From contig JAFRRE010000012.1 in assembly GCA_017428285.1 (NCBI GenBank), positions 1-15,741 of the forward strand: a stretch of DNA of 15,741 bases. The letters run 5' to 3'. Position numbers and translations under genes: made by a program. Numbering within the stretch: the first letter of the stretch is position 1; each line of letters opens with the position of its first letter. Under the pieces are notes generated by a model. That model had not been told where the DNA came from, made no database searches, and saw nothing but the letters and a program-made list of their open reading frames with translations. Positions 7,790 to 13,598 of the stretch are shown one piece after another. This stretch comes from Bacteroidales bacterium (lineage in GTDB: Bacteria; Bacteroidota; Bacteroidia; Bacteroidales; F082).

Positions 7790-9262
7790 ATGAAAGCATC
7801 ACGGAATATGCAAACACAAAACAACCAAAGAGTCTACAATGGCATTGAGCGACCGTTTCATACGCCAGATGCCATTTCTTCATTGAAGCCGGATGAAGTG
7901 TTCGTTTTTGGCAGCAACCTTCAAGGGCATCACGGCGGTGGTGCGGCACGCGTCGCACAGATGAAATTCGGAGTTATATGGGGACAAGGTGTCGGCTTGC
8001 AAGGACAAAGCTATGCCATCCCGACCATGCAAGGCGGTCCCGATACCATCCAGCCCTATGTCGACCAGTTCATAGACTTCGCCAAGGAACATACGGAGAT
8101 GTTTTTCTATGTCACACGCATAGGATGCGGCATTGCTGGCTTCAAAGACCAAGACATTGCTCCTTTGTTCGTTGACGCATTGACCTTAGAGAATGTTTGT
8201 TTGCCTGAATCTTTCACAAAAAACATCGAGCAACTGTCGGCAAGGAAGTCCGTTGAACCTTTTCCTGGAATCACACGCACCACCAGCATCAGATTATACC
8301 AACAAGGACAAGCCCGCACCTTGGCTGATATAGCCATGACACTGAACAATCAGAACCATTATACCGATTTAGAAAGCTTTATGAGCGACTTTGACAATGT
8401 GATCAAATCGTATAGGGAAAGGGGTACCGTTAGTTTTGAGATTTGCAAGATGGTTAAAGAGCTAATACGGGACAATGAGTCGACATTGTTTTCAAATTAC
8501 GGCTATCTCGATTTTGATAAGTTTATCGAAATGGTGGACAATCTATCTGCGTCAGATGAAAACAATCCTTTGGAAATCATATACAGCCGTAGGGAGAAGA
8601 CCAAAATGTTAAGACTTGCGGCTTTGCTCAACGACATTATGCATTACACCACCGCTTCTGATTTAATGAATGATTTGAGTTCAATTGCATACGGTAGGTT
8701 TAATTGTGGTGACAACCGTTTCATGAACGACCCATTTCGCTATCCGCTTTCCTATTTCAAGCAAGGGCTGGAGCTGTTGTGGGATGAGATCCAAGATAAC
8801 GGTTACATGAGCAATGAGCTATTGGAGAAAAAGATGTTCACCGAACACGAAGAAAGCGTTGAAGAGTACGGACTGAAACATGTTATCAGAAACGATTACA
8901 AGCAAGATGGACCATGTCATCCGGAAGTGTATTACCCAAAAAGGATAGGTACGGCTCCCGTGTATCTGCTGGATGATAACTATCTGGATCATTGTTCGGG
9001 AAGCCCATTGCTTGTCAAGTCATGTGGCGACGGCAAAGGCCCTTATGCACATCATACTTTGTATGAAATGGAGCTTGTTGAAAGCATTCTCAGGCGCGAA
9101 TGCAGAAATGGCAAATATGAATTAAGAGGAGAGTACTACGTGCCGGTTGGTGACGATTCAAAGCCCATCTTCAAACAAGGGCATGGTATCATGGAGTTTG
9201 ATATCCTTCCCGACAGAAGTCGTTTTCTGCAAAAGATACGCAAGAACACGGGGAAATTCTAA
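7790..9262 (+). CDS. Macro-domain-like protein with unrecognised C-terminal region
   Basis: The 490-residue protein has an N-terminal module (about residues 33-150) with FVFGSNLQGHHGGGAA (38-53), GLQGQSYAIPT (69-79) and VTRIGCGIAGF (108-118) followed by DIAPLF. This arrangement resembles macro domains (Asn near a glycine-rich loop, then a second glycine-rich loop), so binding of ADP-ribose or a related nucleotide is inferred. Similar stand-alone modules occur as unnamed phage and plasmid proteins. Residues ~160-490 match no family I know; they are largely helical-looking and end with a charged region. No signal peptide or membrane segment is present, so it is cytoplasmic. The ATG at 7790 gives the longest form; ATG 7808 (residue 7) is equally plausible from the promoter position. 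The stop TAATG overlaps the next start by one base. Confidence 0.8.
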   Translation: MKASRNMQTQNNQRVYNGIERPFHTPDAISSLKPDEVFVFGSNLQGHHGGGAARVAQMKFGVIWGQGVGLQGQSYAIPTMQGGPDTIQPYVDQFIDFAKEHTEMFFYVTRIGCGIAGFKDQDIAPLFVDALTLENVCLPESFTKNIEQLSARKSVEPFPGITRTTSIRLYQQGQARTLADIAMTLNNQNHYTDLESFMSDFDNVIKSYRERGTVSFEICKMVKELIRDNESTLFSNYGYLDFDKFIEMVDNLSASDENNPLEIIYSRREKTKMLRLAALLNDIMHYTTASDLMNDLSSIAYGRFNCGDNRFMNDPFRYPLSYFKQGLELLWDEIQDNGYMSNELLEKKMFTEHEESVEEYGLKHVIRNDYKQDGPCHPEVYYPKRIGTAPVYLLDDNYLDHCSGSPLLVKSCGDGKGPYAHHTLYEMELVESILRRECRNGKYELRGEYYVPVGDDSKPIFKQGHGIMEFDILPDRSRFLQKIRKNTGKF

Positions 9263-10140
9263 TGGAAGCATTCGGCAAAGAAATACAGATTAAACGTTTC
9301 GGTTGTAACTGCTTGGATGAACCAGGGCAACCCATCGACCCGTCGGTCAACCTATTCGTCAAAGTCACTAAAAGCTGCAACGCCCATTGCTTGTTTTGTA
9401 GCAATGCTGAAACCTCGATGCCAAGCGCGCCTTTTAATGTGCGCAAATTGCTTGAAATCATAAGGGAGTTGAAGGCCGCAGGAATCAGAGTGAATCGAGT
9501 GAACATCACGGGCGGAGAGCCGTCGGTGGTCTCGACATTGGTGGAAGAAATCCTTCAAAAAATGGAGGATTCGGACTTTTCTGACATACACCTGCATCTG
9601 AACACGAACGGGTTGCTCCCTCGGTCACAGATGCTCATGCATCATCCACGTTGGAATAGCATTTCCATGTCGCTTCATCATTATGACTTGTCCAAACTCT
9701 CTGAATTATATGGATGTGAAATCCCCAACATGGCGTTCGACTTTGAAGGGATAGACAGGCAACGTCTTAATGCCAGCTGCAACTTGATCAAAGGATACAT
9801 CGACTCGCCCGAGGAAGCCTCCAAAATGCTCGATTTCGCTTTGGAGCTTGGCCTTCCCAGGATCGGATTTGTCGCATTGATGAAGATGAATGCCTTTTGT
9901 CAAAACCATTTTGTGGATTTGGAGGACATCCGCCTTGATACCCTCCCACATGTCTATTTCACCAAGTCTATGGATAGGGGTAGCGACTGTAAATGCTCCA
10001 ACTATCTTTACAACAAAAACTTGAAGATATTGGAGATCTATATGCGAAACTATGCCAATCCCCAGTATTGTGAATCGTCGTTGGTCTACGATGGTGAGTA
10101 TTTGCGTCAGGGCTTTCATCAAAACAACATCATCTATTGA
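9262..10140 (+). CDS. Radical SAM enzyme with extra C-terminal cysteines
   Basis: The 292-residue protein carries the radical SAM cluster motif CNAHCLFC, with C39, C43 and C46 as [4Fe-4S] ligands, followed by the SAM-binding NITGGEP (81-87) and LNTNGLL (113-119). Additional cysteines at C243, C245 and C270, in DCKCSN and PQYCESS, form a CxC-x24-C pattern near the C-terminus that could hold an auxiliary iron-sulphur cluster, as in MoaA- or SPASM-type enzymes; C15 and C17 form a further N-terminal pair. The substrate is unknown. It starts one base inside the upstream stop codon and ends three bases before the next gene, so it belongs to the three-gene operon. It could modify a peptide, a nucleotide or a tRNA; sequence alone does not decide. 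Confidence 0.88.
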   Translation: MEAFGKEIQIKRFGCNCLDEPGQPIDPSVNLFVKVTKSCNAHCLFCSNAETSMPSAPFNVRKLLEIIRELKAAGIRVNRVNITGGEPSVVSTLVEEILQKMEDSDFSDIHLHLNTNGLLPRSQMLMHHPRWNSISMSLHHYDLSKLSELYGCEIPNMAFDFEGIDRQRLNASCNLIKGYIDSPEEASKMLDFALELGLPRIGFVALMKMNAFCQNHFVDLEDIRLDTLPHVYFTKSMDRGSDCKCSNYLYNKNLKILEIYMRNYANPQYCESSLVYDGEYLRQGFHQNNIIY

Positions 10141-10143
10141 AGT

Positions 10144-11409
10144 ATGACGATAGCTGAACTATATGAGTCAAGGAAGGACGACCCACGGTTGAACACTTCA
10201 TATCCTCTGCATCCGGAGGATTGGGCAAAGTATCGTGTGGAGGGGCCGCTTCCTTTCAACGATGAAAAAAGGCTCTCGTTCTATATCCATATTCCTTTTT
10301 GCAGGCAGCTATGCTCGTTTTGCGAATACACCCGAATGCTTTGCCCTCATGAAGGCTTGCAGGAACGTTATCTTCGTACAGTGGCCAAGGACATCAGGCA
10401 TTTCAAAGAGCAAAACCATGGCTTTACGCTTATGGGTTGTGACATAGGAGGCGGAACGCCCACCGCTTTGTCGGAAAAGAACTTCTTATTGCTGATGGAG
10501 GTATATAGGAACGCCTTGTCGGGATTGGAACTGTCTGCTGAATACGAGCCAAGTATTGAAGCCACTTTTGACACCCTTACGGAATCGAAATTGAAGGGTA
10601 TTGTCAACGCTGGCATACACAGGTTGTCTTTGGGAGTCCAGTCTTCCTGCGATGCCATCATGAAGAGGCATCAGCGGGTGGGCAGTGATGAAAGACAGAT
10701 GTCGGATGGGATTGCGATGGCTGAAAGAACCGGCATCAAAAAGGTAAACCTTGATTTCATGTACGGCTTTCATGGACAAAACGAGGCTTCGATCGACCGA
10801 GACCTTGAACTTATCGGTCACCTGCATCCGCATCAGGTTACGTTATATGAATTGCGGACAAACATGCTTGCATCAAATGTTTCTCTTTCGAAAGAAGCGT
10901 TGTATGACCAATATGCGCGGTATTACGATGGTATAATTGGCTTGGGTTACATGGGAAGGTTTGGCCAAAACACATTCTCCATGGATGCCGATGATTATGG
11001 CGTTTCTTCTTATCTCCGTGAAAGGATGATCAACGGCGCTTCATATAAAGGATTTGGCTTGTCAGCACAAAGCATGAGCCGTGCAGGAGTGTCGTATAAT
11101 GTGGGGAAACTGTCGAAGGATCCGATGAAAGCCTTGAACGATAGTGGATATCAAGAAAAATACACTTATTTGTTGCCTTCAAAAGAGCTGGTCGCAAAAT
11201 ACATGGCCATATCCGCATACAATGGCTCTTTTTCTGTCAATAGACTGTTGGAGTTGGGGATAGACAAGGGGTTCTTGGATGAAAGACTTGGCTTCTGCTT
11301 CTCACACGGCCTTTTATCCAGGAGCGAAAATGACAGGGTAGTTATTACCAAGACAGGTTTTGCACATTATGGAGCAGTGTTTTCGCTATTCTTTGAGGAT
11401 GGTAACTAA
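10144..11409 (+). CDS. HemN/HemW-like radical SAM protein
   Basis: The 421-residue protein has the HemN-type start YIHIPFCRQLCSFCEY, with C53, C57 and C60 binding the radical SAM cluster, then DIGGGTPT (100-107), SIEATFDTL and RLSLGVQS, and a C-terminal part ending in a winged-helix-like region (GLLSRSENDRVVITKTGF) as in HemN/HemW proteins. True HemN oxidises coproporphyrinogen III and HemW is a haem chaperone. A housekeeping role is doubtful because this copy sits in an operon with another radical SAM enzyme and a macro-like protein, without haem genes. Many HemN-like proteins have been recruited to other reactions, for example methyl transfer or cyclopropanation. The N-terminal ~40 residues before the radical SAM core are longer than in typical HemW. 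No terminator is visible after it. Confidence 0.88.
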   Translation: MTIAELYESRKDDPRLNTSYPLHPEDWAKYRVEGPLPFNDEKRLSFYIHIPFCRQLCSFCEYTRMLCPHEGLQERYLRTVAKDIRHFKEQNHGFTLMGCDIGGGTPTALSEKNFLLLMEVYRNALSGLELSAEYEPSIEATFDTLTESKLKGIVNAGIHRLSLGVQSSCDAIMKRHQRVGSDERQMSDGIAMAERTGIKKVNLDFMYGFHGQNEASIDRDLELIGHLHPHQVTLYELRTNMLASNVSLSKEALYDQYARYYDGIIGLGYMGRFGQNTFSMDADDYGVSSYLRERMINGASYKGFGLSAQSMSRAGVSYNVGKLSKDPMKALNDSGYQEKYTYLLPSKELVAKYMAISAYNGSFSVNRLLELGIDKGFLDERLGFCFSHGLLSRSENDRVVITKTGFAHYGAVFSLFFEDGN

Positions 11410-11411
11410 GG

Positions 11412-11515
11412 TTAATCGTACAACTCAATAAACTCATAACTATTCCCCATAGCCTCCAAAAACTTGATAAAGTCCTCCTGGCTAATGATGATCGTCCCCA
11501 TGTTGTAGTTGGGAT
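11412..11515 (-). pseudogene. 3' fragment of a YbaK/ProX-type deacylase gene
   Basis: Read on the minus strand this encodes the last 34 residues of a YbaK/ProX-family protein (TIIISQEDFIKFLEAMGNSY followed by EFIELYD and TAA). It aligns without gaps to 12955-13058, the 3' end of the intact gene, with 11 mismatches in 104 bases. Of the changed codons about half are synonymous, plus a TAA/TGA change. There is no upstream coding part; homology stops exactly where the tandem 23-base repeats begin. It is therefore a remnant that forms a direct repeat flanking the ATPase gene. Confidence 0.88.
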
Positions 11516-11516
11516 T

Positions 11517-11580
11517 TGCGCCAAATAACCAAACAAAAATGCGCCAAATAACCAAACAAAAGTGCGCCAAATAACCAAAT
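11517..11580. repeat. Three tandem 23-base repeats upstream of the ATPase gene
   Basis: The unit TGCGCCAAATAACCAAAC followed by AAAA(A/G) occurs at 11517-11539 and 11540-11562, with a third partial copy of 18 bases at 11563-11580. The first two copies differ only at the last base. The block begins within two bases of the end of the deacylase-fragment homology and ends 36 bases before the ATPase -7 element, so it could be an operator, a recombination end or both. No palindrome is obvious inside the unit. Confidence 0.9.
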
Positions 11581-11616
11581 AGATGGAAATAATTCTCTTG
11601 TTTTAAGTGAAATAAC

Positions 11617-11624
11617 TATCTTTG
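11617..11624 (+). promoter_or_regulatory. -7 promoter element for ATPase gene
   Basis: TATCTTTG matches the Bacteroidetes -7 consensus TAnnTTTG exactly and is followed by GCAG, as is common for these promoters. It lies 25 bases before the ATG at 11650. A TTG at 11598-11600 is only 16 bases upstream, shorter than the usual spacing, so the -33 element is uncertain. Confidence 0.6.
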
Positions 11625-11649
11625 CAGCCTGATACAAAATGAATGTTAT

Positions 11650-12939
11650 ATGGCAGAACACAACATCGGTTACAGAGAAAGAATTGCCGATAGGCTTTTA
11701 GAAGAAAAGTTGGACGCTATGGGAGTCGTTCTGATAGAAGGACCGAAGGCTTGCGGCAAGACAACTACGGCTGAACAGCAGGCAAAAAGCATTCTTTACA
11801 TGGATGATCCTGAAACAATGACTCAGAACCTGCAATTGGCAGAAACTAATATCAAACGGCTGCTTCATGGCGACACGCCAAGGTTGATTGACGAATGGCA
11901 GATTGCTCCGCAGTTGTGGGATGCCGTGCGTTTTGAGGCAGACCATAGACAAGAAGATGGTCTCTTCATGCTGACTGGGTCTGCAGTTCCTGCCGATAAT
12001 TCGAAGATTCATCATACGGGAGCAGGGCGTTTTGCTTGGCTTACCATGCGTCCCATGTCACTATGGGAGTCAGGTGAGTCGTCGGGTGATGTCAGCCTCA
12101 ATGAGATTTTCCACCACCCGGAAAAGGTAGATGGCACCAATTCTCTCAAGATGGAAGATGTCGCTTTTGCCATTTGTCGTGGTGGATGGCCTAAATCGTT
12201 GAACAAGAAGACGCCCAAGGCCGCACTTCGACAGGTGATGGAGTATTACGAGGCTATCACTCGTTCCGACATTTCAAGGGTTGACGGGGTGGCAAGAGAC
12301 GAACATCGTGCAAAGCGGCTAATGCGCTCTTATGCCCGACTTCAAGGTGCCATGGCGGGCATTCCCACTATTGTCGCAGACATGAAAACAAATGAGCCGG
12401 AAGGAATGAGCGACGAAACTGTTGTGTCGTATATAAAGGCTTTGAAGAAAATCTTTGTGATTGAGGATATGCCGGCATGGAATCCCAATCTGCGCTCTAA
12501 AACAGCGATACGAACTAGTGAAACACGATATTTTGTTGATCCATCCGTTGCCATCGCTGCATTGGGTTTAGGACCTAACGATTTGCTGAATAACTTGGAA
12601 ACAATGGGCCTGTTCTTCGAAACGCTTTGTGTGAGGGATTTGCGTGTGTATGCCGATGCTAATGACGGAGAAGTGTTTCATTACCGTGACAAGAATGGTC
12701 TCGAATGTGATGCTGTCGTTCATTTGAGGAATGGCAACTATGGCCTGATTGAGATAAAGCTTGGCGGTGAGACTAAAATTGAAGAAGGAGCTACTAACCT
12801 AATAGCTTTGGCTGATATGATTGACACGACGAAGATGAAGAGACCATCATTCAAGATGGTGCTGACAGCCGTCGGACAATATGCATATATGCGGACAGAC
12901 GGCGTGATGGTTGTTCCAATTGGATGCTTGAAAGATTAA
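11650..12939 (+). CDS. AAA_14/DUF4143 family ATPase
   Basis: The 429-residue protein has a Walker A motif GPKACGKTT (31-39), a Walker B motif LIDEWQ (D81, E82) and a sensor strand FMLTGSA (106-112), the pattern of the AAA_14 domain. The C-terminal DUF4143 region contains FHYRDKNGLECDAVV and GLIEIKLGG, resembling the core (D, then E-x-K) of the PD-(D/E)XK nuclease fold, though nuclease activity has not generally been shown for the family. These ATPases are frequent, often multi-copy and patchily distributed in Bacteroidales; their role is unsettled. No signal peptide is present. The gene has its own promoter and upstream repeats and is bracketed by direct repeats of a deacylase gene end, so it looks like acquired cargo. 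It ends 15 bases from the convergent deacylase gene. Confidence 0.92.
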   Translation: MAEHNIGYRERIADRLLEEKLDAMGVVLIEGPKACGKTTTAEQQAKSILYMDDPETMTQNLQLAETNIKRLLHGDTPRLIDEWQIAPQLWDAVRFEADHRQEDGLFMLTGSAVPADNSKIHHTGAGRFAWLTMRPMSLWESGESSGDVSLNEIFHHPEKVDGTNSLKMEDVAFAICRGGWPKSLNKKTPKAALRQVMEYYEAITRSDISRVDGVARDEHRAKRLMRSYARLQGAMAGIPTIVADMKTNEPEGMSDETVVSYIKALKKIFVIEDMPAWNPNLRSKTAIRTSETRYFVDPSVAIAALGLGPNDLLNNLETMGLFFETLCVRDLRVYADANDGEVFHYRDKNGLECDAVVHLRNGNYGLIEIKLGGETKIEEGATNLIALADMIDTTKMKRPSFKMVLTAVGQYAYMRTDGVMVVPIGCLKD

Positions 12940-12954
12940 AATCTTTGCCCAGCT

Positions 12955-13479
12955 TCAATCATACAACTCCACAAACTCATAAGAATTCCCCATAGCCTCC
13001 AAGAACTTGATAAAGTCCTCCTGGCTAATGATAATCGTCCCCGTGTTGTCATTGGGATGGAAGCTTAGGCGAGGGGCATTCAATAGGTTTTTGTCGATAA
13101 AGAGGTGCACCTCATGGTTCTCGTCGTTGATGAGGCCGAAAGGGGAGACGCTACCGGGCTTCAGGCCGAGGTATTTCTCCATGCGCTGCTCCGAGGCGAA
13201 GGTCAGCTTGCCTTGGTGTAGGCGCTGCTCCAAATCGTGGATGTCCATCTGGTGCATGCACTCGAAGATGACGAGGTAGTGCTTGTTGCCCTTGTGGTTC
13301 CTGAAAAACAGGTTCTTGCAGTGCGTCGCCTCGAACTTGCCCCAGTAGGCCAACGACTCTTCGATGGAGCCTAAAGGCGGGTGGAACTTGATGTCGAAGT
13401 CGATACCGAGGCCAAGCAGGGTGTCCACTACCTTCTGCTGCCGCTCACTCAAGGGTTGGTTGATTTCTGATGGTTTCAT
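12955..13479 (-). CDS. YbaK/ProX-type aminoacyl-tRNA deacylase
   Basis: The 174-residue protein is a single YbaK/EbsC-fold domain. KNLFFRNHKGNKHYLV (from K55) contains the lysine conserved in editing enzymes, and LKPGSVSPFGLIND is the typical second motif. Proteins of this stand-alone type (ProXp-ala/PrdX) hydrolyse alanine mistakenly attached to proline tRNA, working beside prolyl-tRNA synthetase; the specificity here is inferred. The length of about 170 residues is normal, so the gene is intact despite the duplicate of its 3' end at 11412-11515. No TAnnTTTG promoter is evident in the 119 bases upstream, which hold a large hairpin, so it may be transcribed with uvrA. It is convergent with the ATPase gene. 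Confidence 0.9.
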   Translation of the reverse strand: MKPSEINQPLSERQQKVVDTLLGLGIDFDIKFHPPLGSIEESLAYWGKFEATHCKNLFFRNHKGNKHYLVIFECMHQMDIHDLEQRLHQGKLTFASEQRMEKYLGLKPGSVSPFGLINDENHEVHLFIDKNLLNAPRLSFHPNDNTGTIIISQEDFIKFLEAMGNSYEFVELYD

Positions 13480-13519
13480 ATTGTTGTCAGTTCTTTTCTT
13501 CTAATTCGGACTTTTTCTG

Positions 13520-13597
13520 ACTATGGCTTATGGCCAATGACTATGGCCGTTTTCACGACCGTTGAGGCGGCCATAGTCATAAGCCATTGGCCATAGT
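13520..13597. repeat. Large imperfect inverted repeat between uvrA and deacylase gene
   Basis: Two 30-base arms (13520-13549 and 13568-13597) flank an 18-base loop. The inner 10 bases (ACTATGGCCG) and outer 8 bases (ACTATGGC) pair perfectly; the centre has three mismatches because the 7-mers ATGGCTT and ATGGCCA appear in opposite order in the two arms. The right arm ends one base before the uvrA stop codon TAG (13599-13601). There is no T tract after the stem on either strand, so it is not a normal intrinsic terminator. It resembles a REP-like palindromic element that could stabilise or attenuate the uvrA-deacylase transcript. Confidence 0.85.
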
Positions 13598-13598
13598 A

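Noticed and set aside
7696..7824. N-terminal extension of the sirtuin by 43 residues
   Set aside because: It would cross the TAACTTTG promoter element and overlap the divergent gene; the family start fits MNNEEKN at 7695.
10144..11409. Housekeeping hemN or hemW assignment
   Set aside because: The motifs show the superfamily, but the operon context with another radical SAM enzyme and a macro-like protein does not support a haem-pathway name.
11345..11578. A 77-residue minus-strand open frame containing VWLFGAFLFGYLA
   Set aside because: Its hydrophobic part is just the translation of the tandem 23-base repeats, and it runs through the deacylase fragment in the wrong frame; no start signals support it.
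11517..11580. CRISPR-like array
   Set aside because: The 23-base units are directly adjacent with no spacers and no cas genes nearby.
12931..12946. Perfect small inverted repeat AAAGAT-TAAA-ATCTTT over the ATPase stop codon as terminator
   Set aside because: The stem has only 6 AT-rich pairs and no following T tract, so it is too weak to call.
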